DNA of 64,000 bases from Pleomorphomonas sp. PLEO (GCF_041320595.1 NZ_CP166625.1:1061001-1125000), one strand, 5' to 3'; positions 25,851 through 36,494 are shown, counted from the stretch's first letter. The notes: generated by a model from the letters alone, not told the origin. Numbers and translations: made by a program.

Positions 25851-27305
25851 TCAACGGTCGATTCGGTAGATCGGCATGCGGCCGCCTTCTGCCTTGTAGA
25901 TTCGGGTGTCGAGGGCACCGAGCTGCTCGATCCGCTCCGGCGCGATGCCGAGCGTTGCCGGATCGACCTCGGTAACCAGCAGTGCCGGGCCATGGGCGGC
26001 GGGCTGGTAGGGGATGGTCATTTCGAACTGATCGGCTGGCGCCGCGCCGGGCGTGAGATAGGGGCGCACGTCAAGACCGCTGTCGCGCAGTTCGTAGAGG
26101 GTTTCCGACGTCATCGGACGCCCGACGGTGACGACGGTATGAACACCGGCCGCCCTCGCGGCCGCGGCGAGTTTGTCGCCGTAGTCGGACCAATGCAGCA
26201 GGCGATGGAGCTGTCTCGGTCTTTCCGGCAGGGGCACATGGCCGACGAGGCTTGCGCCAACCGCTAGGGCGACGGCCGCCACGATGTTGATCGCCGCCGA
26301 CAGCTTCAGGAAGCCGTACCAGCGTCCTTTGCAGAGCAAGGCGGAGGCAAAGATGATCAGCGCCGGAAAGGCCGTCGCCGCCCAGTTGCCATGCAGCTTG
26401 GCGAAGGCGGCATTGACGCCGATGACGATCAGGATGGGCAGGCTCAGCCACATCAGCAGCCGGTCGGCCGTTGGCTTCGTCGACCGCCAACCGAGGATCG
26501 CGGCGAGGACGACGACAATGAACAGGATCGGCCCGGGAATGACGGACTGCCCGACGAGATATTCGACGATCTTGCCGACCTTGAAGCCGATCTTCTCCCA
26601 GCCGGCATTGTCGCCGGTGTGGTGGAAGGTGACGAAGCCGTTCTGGGCGTTCCAGATCAGGTTGGGCAGGAAGCCGGCGAGACCGCCGAGAAGCGCCACC
26701 CAGGTGGAACCGCTACGCAGCAGCGGCCGCTTGTCGGCCGTCGCCAGGACATAAGCGAGAAGCGAAGCCGGCAGATAGATCATCGCGTATTTGGCGTTGA
26801 GACCGATGGCGACGGTTGCGGCAAGATAGGCTGCGCGGGAGAGGGATGGCTTTTCGAGGAACAGCACTGTCGCATGCAGGCCGACGCACCAGAAGAACAG
26901 GAGCGGCCCATCGGTGTTGAGGATCAGCGAGGACAGGCTGACGGCCGGCATCGCCGCGTAGGCGAGCGCGCTCCAGAAGGCGATGCGGGCATCGTAGAGA
27001 CGACGGGCGGCGAGGAAAACGAACCAGGCGGCTGCCGCATGCAGAATGGGCGCGGGCGCCCGCACGCAAGCAACGCCGTCGCCGCAGATTTCCGTGGTGC
27101 CTCGGATCAGCCAGGCGATCAGCCCTGGCTTGGTGAAATAGCCGAAGGCGAGATGGCGCGACCAGGCCCAATACTGCGCCTCGTCATAGGTCAGTTCGAA
27201 GCCGCTCAACAGGAGGGCGGCGAGGCGAAGGAGAAGGAAGGCGGCGATGACCAGAAGGGTCAGCCTCATCCAGGCTCGGTCTGAAATCGGGTGGAGATCG
27301 GTCAT
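25851..27305 (-). CDS. GT39-type membrane glycosyltransferase (ArnT/PMT-like)
   Basis: Polytopic inner-membrane enzyme of 484 residues with about eleven helices, predicted to use a polyprenyl-phosphate sugar donor to modify lipid or protein. The first periplasmic loop after TM1 is [20 protein letters not shown], with the DE pair and PGLIAWL that form the active site in ArnT/PMT enzymes. [14 protein letters not shown] is the second conserved loop. The C-terminal soluble part (from about 385) begins [20 protein letters not shown]. Acceptor and sugar are unknown. It reads away from argG and carries the DUF1232 gene directly downstream. Confidence 0.83.
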   Translation of the reverse strand: MTDLHPISDRAWMRLTLLVIAAFLLLRLAALLLSGFELTYDEAQYWAWSRHLAFGYFTKPGLIAWLIRGTTEICGDGVACVRAPAPILHAAAAWFVFLAARRLYDARIAFWSALAYAAMPAVSLSSLILNTDGPLLFFWCVGLHATVLFLEKPSLSRAAYLAATVAIGLNAKYAMIYLPASLLAYVLATADKRPLLRSGSTWVALLGGLAGFLPNLIWNAQNGFVTFHHTGDNAGWEKIGFKVGKIVEYLVGQSVIPGPILFIVVVLAAILGWRSTKPTADRLLMWLSLPILIVIGVNAAFAKLHGNWAATAFPALIIFASALLCKGRWYGFLKLSAAINIVAAVALAVGASLVGHVPLPERPRQLHRLLHWSDYGDKLAAAARAAGVHTVVTVGRPMTSETLYELRDSGLDVRPYLTPGAAPADQFEMTIPYQPAAHGPALLVTEVDPATLGIAPERIEQLGALDTRIYKAEGGRMPIYRIDR

Positions 27306-27477
27306 GCTTGGCTCGGCTGGCGGGGATGGCCGGGTTTATCAGCTGCGATCATGGTCGGCAAATGGCGAATCTCCAGCCTTGCACGGCCGGCATAGTCGGT
27401 TAAATTGCCGGCGATCTTTTCGAGCCGCCGGCGAGCCTCCCGCCGACCGCCGCGGCACTCATCCCCACGGAGTTTCC

Positions 27478-28698
27478 ATGAAAAAGGGCGAAGTCAAGAA
27501 AGTCGTGCTGGCCTATTCCGGCGGCCTCGACACGTCGATCATCCTCAAGTGGCTGCAGACCGAGCTCGACGCCGAGGTGGTGACCTTCACCGCCGACCTC
27601 GGTCAGGGCGATGGCGATCTCGAGCCGGCCCGCAAGAAGGCCGAGATGATGGGCATCAAGGAGATCTTCATCGAGGACGTGCGCGAAGAATTCGTCCGCG
27701 ACTTCGTCTTCCCGATGTTCCGCGCCAATGCCGTCTACGAGGGCGTCTACCTGCTCGGCACCTCGATCGCTCGGCCGCTGATCTCCAAGCACCTGATCGA
27801 CATCGCCAAGAAGACCGGCGCCGACGCCATTGCCCACGGTGCCACCGGCAAGGGCAACGACCAGGTCCGCTTCGAGCTCTCCGCCTACGCGCTCAACCCG
27901 GACATCAAGATCATCGCCCCCTGGCGCGACTGGTCCTTCAAGAGCCGCACCGATCTGCTCGACTTTGCCGAAAAGCACCAGATTCCGATCGCCAAGGACA
28001 AGAAGGGCGATGCGCCTTTCTCGGTCGATGCCAACCTCCTGCACTCATCTTCCGAGGGCAAGGTGCTTGAAGATCCGTCGCAGCCGGCGCCGGAATATGT
28101 CCACATGCGTACCATCTCGCCGGAAGAGGCGCCCGACAAGGCGACCCTCATCACCGTCGGTTTCGAGAAGGGCGACGCCGTCTCCATCAACGGCAAGCGC
28201 ATGAGCCCGGCCGAACTGTTGGCGGCGCTCAACGCCTACGGCCATGACAACGGCATCGGCCGCCTCGACCTCGTCGAGAACCGCTTCGTCGGCATGAAGT
28301 CGCGCGGCGTCTACGAGACCCCCGGTGGTACCATCTTGCTCACCGCCCATCGGGCGATCGAGAGCATCACGCTCGACCGCGGCGCCGCCCATCTCAAGGA
28401 CGAGCTGATGCCGCGCTATGCCGAGCTCATCTACTACGGCTTCTGGTTTGCCCCGGAGCGCTACATGCTTCAGGCGCTGATCGACAAGAGCCAGGAGAGC
28501 GTCGAGGGCGAAGTGACGCTGAAGCTCTACAAGGGCAACGTCATCGTCACCGGTCGTTCGTCGCCGAAGACGCTCTACTCGTCGACGCTGGTCACCTTCG
28601 AAGACGACCAGGGCGCCTACGACCAGAAGGACGCCGCCGGCTTCATCAAGCTCAACGCGCTGCGCCTGCGCACCCTCGCCAAGCGCGATCGCGGCTGA
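27478..28698 (+). CDS. argG: argininosuccinate synthase
   Basis: ATP-dependent ligation of citrulline and aspartate, penultimate step of arginine synthesis. The 406-residue protein starts [20 protein letters not shown], with the PP-loop SGGLDTS, then [14 protein letters not shown] (citrulline/aspartate binding) and the standard C-terminal dimerisation helix. The ATG at 27478 follows ACGGAG by a short spacer. An upstream frame open from 27247 has no family match. A clean terminator follows, then the low-GC islet. Confidence 0.97.
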   Translation: MKKGEVKKVVLAYSGGLDTSIILKWLQTELDAEVVTFTADLGQGDGDLEPARKKAEMMGIKEIFIEDVREEFVRDFVFPMFRANAVYEGVYLLGTSIARPLISKHLIDIAKKTGADAIAHGATGKGNDQVRFELSAYALNPDIKIIAPWRDWSFKSRTDLLDFAEKHQIPIAKDKKGDAPFSVDANLLHSSSEGKVLEDPSQPAPEYVHMRTISPEEAPDKATLITVGFEKGDAVSINGKRMSPAELLAALNAYGHDNGIGRLDLVENRFVGMKSRGVYETPGGTILLTAHRAIESITLDRGAAHLKDELMPRYAELIYYGFWFAPERYMLQALIDKSQESVEGEVTLKLYKGNVIVTGRSSPKTLYSSTLVTFEDDQGAYDQKDAAGFIKLNALRLRTLAKRDRG

Positions 28699-28725
28699 GC
28701 CGGCCTTTGCACCATTCAAAAATCG

Positions 28726-28751
28726 CCCAGCGGGGTAACTCCCGCTGGGTT
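28726..28751 (+). terminator. terminator hairpin of argG
   Basis: Perfect 9-bp stem CCCAGCGGG (28726-28734) and CCCGCTGGG (28741-28749), loop GTAACT. It has a short T pair rather than a long T-run. It marks the left boundary of the AT-rich islet. Confidence 0.6.
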
Positions 28752-28802
28752 CATAAGGAATCACCCAAGTCGGGCCGTATGTACCCAGCTATTTAGGTTA
28801 CA

Positions 28803-28831
28803 TTGATCGATGCCGCTGGTTTCTGTATTTT
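28803..28831 (+). promoter_or_regulatory. candidate sigma-70 promoter of the GT51 gene
   Basis: TTGATC (28803-28808) and TATTTT (28826-28831) are separated by 17 bases, 28 bases before the ATG. Local DNA is AT-rich, which raises the chance of accidental matches. Confidence 0.45.
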
Positions 28832-28858
28832 ATACGGAGTTCGAGGCTCCAGACGATA

Positions 28859-29494
28859 ATGGCTACAAGAACTAGCCCATTTCGAGCACCTTTCCCTAGG
28901 CGATTATTGATTCGCATCCATAGGGATCTTTTGAAGATAGATAGCTATATCATTTCTGAGGCTGAATACTCGTCCGATTTGGACCTGGTGGAGGTAATGG
29001 TTCTTATCTCTGAGGACAGGCGGTTCTTTCGTCATAACGGTATTGACTGGCTATCAATACTCCGTGTTGTCTCCGGAATTATTAATTTAAGGTTTTATGG
29101 CGGAGCTAGTACAGTAGACATGCAATTTGTTCGAACGGCGACGGAGTTTTATGAGAAATCGTTACGCAGAAAAGTATATGAAATGCTTTTGGCGAGAATT
29201 ATCCAATATAGATACTCGAAGGCGCAAATTCTCAGGAGCTACCTGTCGTGCGCTTTCTTGGGTTCTGGAATTTACGGGGTTAGCCGAGCTTCATTAGTCA
29301 TCTTTGGCAAAATGCCGTTTGAACTCGATCTTACTGAGGCGGCGCAGCTTGCGTCAATGCTTGTCTATCCCCGTCCTCTAGTTCCGGATAACCGATGGAA
29401 GCTTAAATTAGATCGCCGCTCAAAATATCTCGTCTCTCTTTACCCTTCGCTCAAAGAGCGATTTGAAAAGCTTCCAAGTTGGGATGCGGTCTAG
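28859..29494 (+). CDS. stand-alone GT51 peptidoglycan glycosyltransferase-domain protein, low GC
   Basis: A 211-residue protein made only of a GT51 (penicillin-binding protein glycosyltransferase) domain. Motif 1 is LISEDRRFFRHNGIDW with catalytic E52. Motif 2 is GGASTVDMQFVR (residues 81-92, cf. GGSTITQQ). The second conserved glutamate is E108 in RRKVYEMLLARI. SKAQILRSYLS and GSGIYGVSRAS are motifs 4-5. Unlike MtgA or PBP1 there is no hydrophobic N-terminal segment. PFPRRLLIRIHRDLLK is basic and amphipathic, so membrane contact would be peripheral or via a partner. GC is far below flanking genes and codon use is atypical (many ATT, TTT, AGA), which suggests acquisition. Its 3-prime end overlaps the convergent gene by 75 bases. 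Activity on lipid II is inferred only. Confidence 0.8.
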   Translation: MATRTSPFRAPFPRRLLIRIHRDLLKIDSYIISEAEYSSDLDLVEVMVLISEDRRFFRHNGIDWLSILRVVSGIINLRFYGGASTVDMQFVRTATEFYEKSLRRKVYEMLLARIIQYRYSKAQILRSYLSCAFLGSGIYGVSRASLVIFGKMPFELDLTEAAQLASMLVYPRPLVPDNRWKLKLDRRSKYLVSLYPSLKERFEKLPSWDAV

Positions 29495-30058
29495 GGTATC
29501 TTCACTCAATTTTTCTTCTTTATATATATTATCTTTCTTCTCTAAGATCGACTTGATAAGTTTCTTTTGCAAATTACCTAGCAAGCCTTGCAGCTCGTTC
29601 ATGCTGTTTAGAGAATCTTTAATTTCTTTATTCTGGTTGTTAGATAAATTATTTTTTATATATTCTATCTTCCAACCGATTCTGACAAATATATTTTGTA
29701 TATTTTCAAGTTTTATCGCCTCTTCCCAAGATACATACATTGTCAATTTGGCGTATAGAAATACGATATTTGAGTTCCATTCGTCCAATATCTCATCATA
29801 TTCTATGGATCTTTTTTCTATGAGATCTTTTTTCCCAGACCTTAAGGCGAAAACAAGTCTAAGCATTTTATGTTGGCGTTTCCCAGCCAGATCCGCGAAT
29901 CTATCTACCAGATCTCTAAGAATTTTTACCTCATTCTCTCTGTCGAGGACTCTCTGCTGGCGAATCCAGCTTTCCCTCTGCCATGTATACGCAATTCGAG
30001 TTGCGATTATTCCAGATAGGATAAATGTAAGTAGAGAAGTTATTAGGGCAGTTAACAT
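29420..30058 (-). CDS. membrane-anchored, coiled-coil-like protein of unknown function, low GC
   Basis: A 212-residue protein with one N-terminal helix (LTALITSLLTFILSGIIATR, residues 2-22) and a long charged helical remainder (QQRVLDRENEVKILRDLVDR; KEIKDSLNSMNELQGLLGN; LQKKLIKSILEKKDNIYKEE). It is rich in K, E, N and I, as expected for very AT-rich coding DNA. The antisense frame also stays open but is Ser/Phe/Leu-rich and looks like a shadow. I recognise no family. Topology would be a short membrane anchor with a cytoplasmic or periplasmic stalk. GGAAG lies about eleven bases before the ATG. Shares the islet with the GT51 gene, tail to tail. Confidence 0.65.
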   Translation of the reverse strand: MLTALITSLLTFILSGIIATRIAYTWQRESWIRQQRVLDRENEVKILRDLVDRFADLAGKRQHKMLRLVFALRSGKKDLIEKRSIEYDEILDEWNSNIVFLYAKLTMYVSWEEAIKLENIQNIFVRIGWKIEYIKNNLSNNQNKEIKDSLNSMNELQGLLGNLQKKLIKSILEKKDNIYKEEKLSEDTLDRIPTWKLFKSLFERRVKRDEIF

Positions 30059-30157
30059 GATTTGTGCTTCCGAATATGCGATCCCTATCGGATGGCCAGT
30101 TTTCTATCTTAGAAGCATAAAGCTGGTTACATTCCTGCAAAATAATCTTCTTTTCGC

Positions 30158-30193
30158 ATAAAAGAAAGTCGCCGCTTTTTGAAGGCGGCGACT
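30158..30193 (-). terminator. intrinsic terminator of the second chemoreceptor
   Basis: Stem AGTCGCCGC (30167-30175) with GCGGCGACT (30185-30193), 9 bp perfect. On the minus strand it is followed by TTCTTTT. It lies 24 bases after the chemoreceptor stop and marks the right boundary of the AT-rich islet. Confidence 0.8.
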
Positions 30194-30216
30194 GTATGTG
30201 ATTTGTAGTATTTACG

Positions 30217-32211
30217 TTACGCCGCGCGCAGGCTGTCGACGAACTTGCCCACTTCGCTCTGAAGGTCGGCGGACTGGTGTTCGAGTTCGCTCGAGAGCGA
30301 CATCAGGTGGGTCGAGGCGCGGCCGGTATGCTCGGCCGCTTCGCCGACGCCGGCGATGGAGCCGGTCACCGTCTGCGTGCCCTCGGCGGCGCGCTGGGTG
30401 TTCTGGGCGATCTCGCCGGTGGCGGCGCCCTGTTCCTCGACCGCGCCGGCGATCGATGCCGTCACTTCACGGATCATCGAGATGGTGGAGGTAATGCGGC
30501 CGATGGCGGTGACCGTCTCGTTGGTCGCCTCCTGGATTTCGCCAATTTTCGAGCCGATCTCGTCGGTGGCCTTGGCCGTCTGGGCCGCGAGCTGCTTGAC
30601 CTCGCTGGCGACGACGGCGAAGCCCTTGCCTGCATCCCCAGCCCGCGCCGCTTCGATGGTGGCATTGAGCGCGAGAAGGTTGGTCTGCTCGGCGATTGCA
30701 CGGATGAGGTTGACCACGTCGCCGATGCGGACGGCGGCGTCGGTCAGCGCGCGCACTTTGGTCTCGGTGCGGGATGCCTCGGCGGCAGCTTCGTCGGCGA
30801 TGCCGGCCGACTTGGATACCTGGACGTTGATCTCGCGGATCGAGGCCGTGAGTTCTTCGGTGCCGGCCGCGACCGTCTGCACGTTGGACGCCGCGGCTTC
30901 GGCGGCGCCGGTCACCGCTTGCGCCCGGCCGGATGTCGCATCGGCGGTTTCCGATAGCTCGCGAGCAGCTTCGGCCACCTCGGCCGATGAGCGGGCGAAG
31001 CGATCGGCCAAAGCGCCCATGGTCGACTGGAAGGCATCGGCGAGGGACTGCCGCTCCTGGAGCTGCCGCTCGGCGGCGAGGCGGTCGTTCTCGCCTTGCT
31101 CGGCCCGGAGGTGTTCTGTCTCGGACAGTCCCTTGGCGAAGACGTCGAGTGTCCGTGCCATGTCGCCAACCTCGTTGCGATGGTCGGCGTAGGGAATGCT
31201 GACGTCGCGGTCGCCGGCGGCAACCGCCTTCATCGCAGCGGTAATGCGGCCGATCGGCTTGACGATGCCGCGCGCCAGCAGCAGGCCGAACACCAGCGTC
31301 ATCGCCATGATGACGCCGAAGACGATCATCAGCTGATCCCGGGCGTCGCGGCGGGCACGAATTTCCGAGGTGGAGGCGGCGGTGTCGACGCTGCGGATCA
31401 TTGAGACAAGATTGTCGAGCTGCGGCTCCAGCGCTTTATAGCCGTTGGAAAGCTGCTCATAGATGCTGAGGAATTTCTGCTGCAACGCCACCCACTGACC
31501 AACATTGGTCGAGTAGCCGTCCATCGCCTTGCTGAGCGCCGCCTTGGCATCCGCCGGCAGGGTGCTGCGGGCGAGGGCGCGGGTGAAGTCCATGGACGCC
31601 TTGCCGAAAGCCGTGAAAGCCTGCGGATCGCTCTTCAGCATGAAGTCCTTTTCAAAGGTTCGCATGGTAGCGAAAAGCGCCGACAGATCGGGTGCCGGGT
31701 TGGCGGCCAGGAGGTCGGTCACTGCCTGACTGGATTTCAGGAGCGCACCGTTGACGCCTTGCTGCGGATAGAGGCCGAGCTGCTTTTTGATGTCCAGGAT
31801 GGCCTTGAAGGAGGTGCCATACTCCTCGAGCCCGGCTTTGATCTGGGCGACGTTTCCCGCCTTCGCCGGGTCGGTTGCCTTGATGCGGGTCTCGAGCTGC
31901 TGGATATTCGAGACGGTCATGCGCGTCAGATCACCGTGCAGGCCGGAATAGCGCTCGTTGCCAGTGAACAGGAACTCGATCTCGGCGCGGCGGAGCTGTA
32001 GCGCGGTGGTCTGCAGCGTACCGGCGAGATCGGCGTTGATACGGGCGCTGGCGGCGCGCTGGCGGTAACTGTTGGCGTTGATGTCCTGCGTCATGTAAAG
32101 CCCGCCGACCATGGCTAGGGCCAATAGCGAAAACAACCCAAAGGCGAGCACTTTGGTGGCAATTCGGAACCGCGAGCCGAACGCGAATCCCTTGAGCTTG
32201 AACTTCGGCAT
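30217..32211 (-). CDS. methyl-accepting chemotaxis protein with helical bimodular (HBM-like) sensor
   Basis: Transmembrane chemoreceptor of 664 residues. TM1 at about 17-40, then an all-helical periplasmic domain of about 250 residues ([40 protein letters not shown]), which fits the HBM class that binds small organic acids. TM2 at about 290-312, HAMP to about 365, signalling domain with tip sequence [19 protein letters not shown]. No CheR pentapeptide (ends KFVDSLRAA). The start is set at 32211 (MPKFKLKGF), 14 codons inside the longest frame. The tip closely resembles that of the receptor at 3.7 kb, while the sensor is unrelated. Confidence 0.92.
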   Translation of the reverse strand: MPKFKLKGFAFGSRFRIATKVLAFGLFSLLALAMVGGLYMTQDINANSYRQRAASARINADLAGTLQTTALQLRRAEIEFLFTGNERYSGLHGDLTRMTVSNIQQLETRIKATDPAKAGNVAQIKAGLEEYGTSFKAILDIKKQLGLYPQQGVNGALLKSSQAVTDLLAANPAPDLSALFATMRTFEKDFMLKSDPQAFTAFGKASMDFTRALARSTLPADAKAALSKAMDGYSTNVGQWVALQQKFLSIYEQLSNGYKALEPQLDNLVSMIRSVDTAASTSEIRARRDARDQLMIVFGVIMAMTLVFGLLLARGIVKPIGRITAAMKAVAAGDRDVSIPYADHRNEVGDMARTLDVFAKGLSETEHLRAEQGENDRLAAERQLQERQSLADAFQSTMGALADRFARSSAEVAEAARELSETADATSGRAQAVTGAAEAAASNVQTVAAGTEELTASIREINVQVSKSAGIADEAAAEASRTETKVRALTDAAVRIGDVVNLIRAIAEQTNLLALNATIEAARAGDAGKGFAVVASEVKQLAAQTAKATDEIGSKIGEIQEATNETVTAIGRITSTISMIREVTASIAGAVEEQGAATGEIAQNTQRAAEGTQTVTGSIAGVGEAAEHTGRASTHLMSLSSELEHQSADLQSEVGKFVDSLRAA

Positions 32212-32500
32212 ATGGCGAAACTCCCCGATTGATCGGTCCGGCGCAAAGCCCAAGCCTAGCGCGCCGTCTCCTCCCGATCAGATTCCATCCCAGGTAGCAT
32301 CGCCGCCGCCGATTAATTGCGCGTAAAGTGCATCGCCAAAAATAGCGCGAACCTGAAGAAACTGCGGATGACAACAATGCTGACAGCGTTGCCGGATAGT
32401 GGCGCTCGTGGCTTGTGCCTAGCTTATCGGCAGGGCGGCGATTGCGCGGGGCGGCGATTTGCGGGAAGCTCGATAATCTCCTGCCAGAAGGCCAGTTTTC

Positions 32501-33142
32501 ATGCCGCTTTCGCTTCTTCTATCGGCTTTCGTCGCCGCGTTCCTCTACGTCGTCATTCCCGGTCCTGCCTTCATTGCGCTGCTCGGTATCGGCGCCGGGC
32601 AGGGGCGAGGTGCCGGGGCTCGCTTCATCGCCGGCCATCTTGCCGGTGACACGCTGTGGACGAGCCTGGCGCTCGTTGCTCTGGTGGGCGCGCACGTGGT
32701 GGGGCCGATGGTGTTCGATCTGCTTGGCTGCATCTGCGGCGCCTATCTCGCCTTCATCGGCTGGCGCGCCTTCCGGGCGCGCCCGCGCCAAGAAGGTCAG
32801 GCCGTGATGGCGGTGGAGCGGCCGTTTCGACGTGGCCTGATCTTCGGCCTTACCAACCCCAAGGGTTATCCGGTGGCGCTCGCCACTTTCACGGCGCTGG
32901 TCGGCGGCGTCGCCGACACGCTGTCCTTCTCAAACCTGCCGGCTTTGCTCGCGGCATCCTTCGTCGGCTTCCTCGCCGCCGACGTGGTGATGATATCCGT
33001 CATCGGCGCCGGCGCGGTGCGCCGCTTCTACCGGGCGCACGAGCTTGCCATTGTCAGGGGCTCGGGGCTGCTGTTCATGGGATTTGCCGCGCAAGCCTTC
33101 TGGCACTCGGCTCCGGGGCTGCTTGGCTACCGACGCACCTGA
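32501..33142 (+). CDS. LysE family transporter
   Basis: Inner-membrane exporter of 213 residues with six predicted helices: the N-terminal LYVVIPGPAFIALLGIGAGQ has the PGPAF motif, and RRGLIFGLTNPKGYPVALAT is the conserved central motif. It diverges from the first LysE protein at 22.1 kb (TNPKGYP versus LNPKVAL). Substrate unknown. It is followed by a convergent Bcr/CflA gene after ten bases. The 247-base gap upstream, shared with the chemoreceptor, holds no gene I can see. Confidence 0.84.
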   Translation: MPLSLLLSAFVAAFLYVVIPGPAFIALLGIGAGQGRGAGARFIAGHLAGDTLWTSLALVALVGAHVVGPMVFDLLGCICGAYLAFIGWRAFRARPRQEGQAVMAVERPFRRGLIFGLTNPKGYPVALATFTALVGGVADTLSFSNLPALLAASFVGFLAADVVMISVIGAGAVRRFYRAHELAIVRGSGLLFMGFAAQAFWHSAPGLLGYRRT

Positions 33143-33152
33143 GGGGCCACGC

Positions 33153-34337
33153 TCAGTCGCGTTCCCGTTCTGCAAAGCCAAGCGACAGAGCGGCCAGGGT
33201 GACGATCGGGATCACCGTGGCGAAGGCAAGCGGCGGCGAGCCGATCAGCGCCACCGCTCCGGAATCGATGAAGCCACTGCCCATTTGCGCAAAGCCAAGC
33301 AGGGCGGCGGCGGCGCCGGCCTTTTCCGGGAAGGCGGCCATGGCGCGGGTGGTCAGGTCGGGCGTCAGCATGGCCAGCGCGAAGGCAAATACCGCGACGG
33401 GTAGCATCACCGAGAGGTAGGAGGGCGGCCAGAGGGCGATCGACGCCATCATGGCCAGTGCGCCCACCATGGAGAGCGTAAGCCCGGGCAGCACCAGATT
33501 GCGGGCGGGAACGTGCTTGAGCAGGGCCTTGGTGACGATGCCGCCGAGAATATAGGCGCCGGTTTGCCCCAGCATGCCGAAGCCGAAGGCCTGCGGGCTG
33601 AGGCCTGCGATGTCGATCAACAGGAATGGCAGCATCGAGCTCAGCGAATAGAAGCCGCCGAGCACGAGGCCTAGCATCAGGGCTGGAAACAGGAAGCGAC
33701 CATCGCGGCCGAGATCGGCGTAGGCGCGCACAAGGCCAGCCGGCCTGGCGCGGGCCGGATCGGGTGCGTGGTTGGTTTCCGGCAGGAAGCGATAGACGAC
33801 GACCAGCAGCGTGCCGCCATAGACCACCATCAGCACGAAGATTGCCCGCCAGCTGAAAGCCAGCATGGCGAGGCTGCCGAGCGTCGGCGCCATCGCTGGG
33901 CCGATGGCGAGGAAGATGCCGATGGTGTTCATCACCCGCGCCGACTGCTCGCCGGTGAAGTTGTCACGGACGATGGCGCGGGCGACCGAGATACCGACCG
34001 CCGCGCCAATGCCTTGCACGAGGCGGGCGATCATCAGCGCATGGATGGAGGGTGCCAGCATGGCGCCGACCGAGCCGATCGCATAGAGCGTGAGGAAGGC
34101 GAGCGCGGCGGGGCGACGGCCATAGGCATCCGACAATGGGCCGCAAATCAGCTGTGCCAAGGCAAAACCGGCGAAATAGGCGGCCAGCGTTGCCTTTACC
34201 GCCGGGTAGGTCGTGGCAAAATCGGCGACCAGCTCCGGCATGGCCGGCGTGTAGAGAGCGAGCGACATCGGCCCGAGAGCAATGAGGAGAGAACCGATCG
34301 CGGCGACATGGCGCTCGGTCATCGGAGCATGCTGCAT
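33153..34337 (-). CDS. Bcr/CflA family drug efflux MFS transporter
   Basis: Proton-antiport efflux pump of 394 residues and twelve helices in the inner membrane. It has LYTPAMPELVADFATTYPAV near the N-terminus and GPLSDAYGRRPAAL, the DHA1 motif A. RLVQGIGAAVGISVARAIVRD in helix 4-5 is the motif C-like drug-antiporter signature of the Bcr/CflA group. ATG at 34337 or 34322 both fit. Substrate not predictable. Confidence 0.86.
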   Translation of the reverse strand: MQHAPMTERHVAAIGSLLIALGPMSLALYTPAMPELVADFATTYPAVKATLAAYFAGFALAQLICGPLSDAYGRRPAALAFLTLYAIGSVGAMLAPSIHALMIARLVQGIGAAVGISVARAIVRDNFTGEQSARVMNTIGIFLAIGPAMAPTLGSLAMLAFSWRAIFVLMVVYGGTLLVVVYRFLPETNHAPDPARARPAGLVRAYADLGRDGRFLFPALMLGLVLGGFYSLSSMLPFLLIDIAGLSPQAFGFGMLGQTGAYILGGIVTKALLKHVPARNLVLPGLTLSMVGALAMMASIALWPPSYLSVMLPVAVFAFALAMLTPDLTTRAMAAFPEKAGAAAALLGFAQMGSGFIDSGAVALIGSPPLAFATVIPIVTLAALSLGFAERERD

Positions 34338-34451
34338 GGGGAGTCCCGGACAGGAGAGCTGGAATTGGCTTTTTTAGCAGAGACGGCTCAGCTCTGTTAA
34401 GTGTCGCAGCCTGTTGCATGGCTGATCTTCGCACGAATAATCAGGTTTTTC

Positions 34452-34479
34452 TTGCTCCTGTCACAATCATTTGTATAGT
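34452..34479 (+). promoter_or_regulatory. candidate sigma-70 promoter of typA
   Basis: TTGCTC (34452-34457) and TATAGT (34474-34479) with a 16-base spacer, about 65 bases before the typA ATG. The -10 box matches five of six consensus bases. Confidence 0.5.
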
Positions 34480-34545
34480 GCGCGCCAGAATGACGGTCCG
34501 GAGGCTCGCTTCGGGCCGTCTGTCTTTTCCAAACCGAGTACGCCC

Positions 34546-36372
34546 ATGCAAATGCGCAACATCGCCATCATCGCGCACGTCGACCATGGCAAGACGACCC
34601 TGGTCGATGAGCTTCTGAAACAGTCCGGCACCTATCGCGAGAACCAGAAGGTGGCGGAGCGCGTGATGGATTCCAACGACCTCGAGAAGGAGCGTGGCAT
34701 CACCATCCTTGCCAAGGCTACCTCCGTGGTCTGGAAGGATGTGCGGATCAACATCGTCGACACCCCAGGCCACGCCGACTTCGGTGGGGAAGTGGAACGC
34801 ATCCTCAATATGGTGGATGGTGCCATCGTTCTGGTCGACGCAGCCGAAGGGCCGATGCCGCAGACCAAGTTCGTGGTCGGCAAGGCGCTGAAGGTCGGCC
34901 TGAAGCCGATCGTTGCCATCAACAAGGTCGACCGACACGACGCCCGCATCCACGAAGTGGTGGACGAAGTGTTCGACCTGTTCGCCAATCTCGACGCCAC
35001 CGATGAGCAGCTCGACTTCCCGATCCTTTACGGCTCGGGCCGCAACGGCTGGTTCTCGACCACGCCGGAAGGCGGCGAGGGCGACGGCATGGCGCCGCTG
35101 TTCGATCTGGTTCTGCGCCACGTCGAGCCGCCGCATGTCGAGAAGGACGCGTCCTTCCGCATGATCGGCACGCTGCTCGAGGCCAATCCCTTCCTCGGCC
35201 GCGTCGTGACCGGTCGCATCACCTCGGGTTCGGTAAAAACCAACCAGACCATCAAGGTGCTCGACCAGGACGGCAACATTGTCGATCAGGGCCGTGTCTC
35301 CAAGCTCCTCGCCTTCCGTGGCCTCGAGCGCACGGCGATCGACGTCGGCGAAGCCGGCGACATCGTGGCGATCGCTGGCCTCAGCAAGGGCACGGTGGCC
35401 GAGACCTTCTGCGCCCTCGACGTCACCGAGCCGCTGCATGCGCAGCCGATCGACCCGCCGACCGTCACCATGACCTTCGTCGTCAACAACTCGCCGCTGG
35501 CCGGCACCGAGGGCGACAAGGTGACGAGCCGCATGATCCGCGATCGCCTCATCCGTGAGGCGGAGGGCAACGTTGCCCTGAAGGTCGAGGAAAGCTCAGA
35601 GAAGGATTCGATGTTCGTCTCCGGTCGCGGCGAATTGCAGCTTGCCGTGCTGATCGAGACCATGCGCCGTGAAGGTTTCGAGGTCGCCGTGTCGCGGCCG
35701 CGCGTCGTTTTCCGCAAGGACGAGGCCACCGGCGAGACGCTGGAGCCGATCGAAGAGGTGGTGATCGACGTCGACGAGGAATATTCCTCGGTGGTCGTTC
35801 AGAAGATGAGCGAGCGCAAGGCCGACATGGTGGAGATGCGCCCGTCCGGCGGCAATCGCCTGCGCCTGGTGTTCTTCGCGCCGACCCGTGGCCTGATCGG
35901 CTACCAGTCGGAGCTGTTGACCGACACGCGCGGTACAGCGGTGATGAACCGGCTGTTCCACGCCTATCAGCCGCACAAGGGCGACCTGCCCGGCCGGCGC
36001 AACGGCGTGCTGATCTCCAACGACATCGGCGAGGCCGTCGCTTTCGCGCTCTGGAACCTCGAAGATCGCGGCCCGATGATGATCGAGCCGGGTTGGAAGG
36101 TCTATCAGGGCATGATCGTTGGCGAGCATACCCGCGAAAATGACCTTGAGGTCAACGTCCTCAAAGGCAAGAAGCTCACCAACGTTCGCTCGGTCAGCAA
36201 GGACGAGGCGGTGCGCCTCACTCCGCCGATCCGCATGACGCTGGAGAAGGCCCTCGCCTGGATCCAGGACGATGAACTGGTCGAGGTAACGCCGAAGTCC
36301 ATTCGCCTGCGCAAGATTTTGCTCGATCCGATCGAGCGCAAGCGCCTGCGGTCCAAGGACGCGGCAGCCTGA
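34546..36372 (+). CDS. typA: translational GTPase TypA/BipA
   Basis: Ribosome-associated GTPase of 608 residues involved in large-subunit assembly and stress adaptation. It starts [20 protein letters not shown] (G1), then RGITI (G2), [11 protein letters not shown] (G3) and NKVDRHDA (G4). Elongation-factor-like domains II-III follow, then the TypA-specific C-terminal domain ([16 protein letters not shown] region). The ATG at 34546 is preceded by GAG. An upstream frame from 34471 lies over the promoter. A strong terminator follows. Confidence 0.96.
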   Translation: MQMRNIAIIAHVDHGKTTLVDELLKQSGTYRENQKVAERVMDSNDLEKERGITILAKATSVVWKDVRINIVDTPGHADFGGEVERILNMVDGAIVLVDAAEGPMPQTKFVVGKALKVGLKPIVAINKVDRHDARIHEVVDEVFDLFANLDATDEQLDFPILYGSGRNGWFSTTPEGGEGDGMAPLFDLVLRHVEPPHVEKDASFRMIGTLLEANPFLGRVVTGRITSGSVKTNQTIKVLDQDGNIVDQGRVSKLLAFRGLERTAIDVGEAGDIVAIAGLSKGTVAETFCALDVTEPLHAQPIDPPTVTMTFVVNNSPLAGTEGDKVTSRMIRDRLIREAEGNVALKVEESSEKDSMFVSGRGELQLAVLIETMRREGFEVAVSRPRVVFRKDEATGETLEPIEEVVIDVDEEYSSVVVQKMSERKADMVEMRPSGGNRLRLVFFAPTRGLIGYQSELLTDTRGTAVMNRLFHAYQPHKGDLPGRRNGVLISNDIGEAVAFALWNLEDRGPMMIEPGWKVYQGMIVGEHTRENDLEVNVLKGKKLTNVRSVSKDEAVRLTPPIRMTLEKALAWIQDDELVEVTPKSIRLRKILLDPIERKRLRSKDAAA

Positions 36373-36398
36373 GCTAGCTCCTGCGAACCAAGATAGGC

Positions 36399-36427
36399 AA
36401 AGGGCGGCGCCGTGGCGTCGCCCTTTT
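36399..36427 (+). terminator. intrinsic terminator of typA
   Basis: Stem AAAGGGCGGCG (36399-36409) with CGTCGCCCTTT, 11 bp with one mismatch and a 6-base loop, then a T-run TTTTT into 36427. Confidence 0.78.
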
Positions 36428-36464
36428 TCATATCCGGTCCACGCCCGCGGGAGGCGGAAATGAC

Positions 36465-36494
36465 AAGGGCCACGTCGTTGCCGACGCGGCCCTT
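36465..36494 (-). terminator. terminator of the DUF4167 transcript
   Basis: Stem AAGGGCCACGTCG (36465-36477) with CGACGCGGCCCTT (36482-36494), 13 bp with one G-T pair, loop TTGC, 29 bases past the DUF4167 stop. On the minus strand GTCATTT follows, so the T-run is short. Confidence 0.6.

Noticed and set aside
29463..30161. 232-codon plus-strand frame over the AT-rich membrane gene
   Set aside because: Extremely Ser/Phe/Leu-rich, the reverse-complement image of Lys/Glu-rich coding; start and site poorer than for the minus gene.
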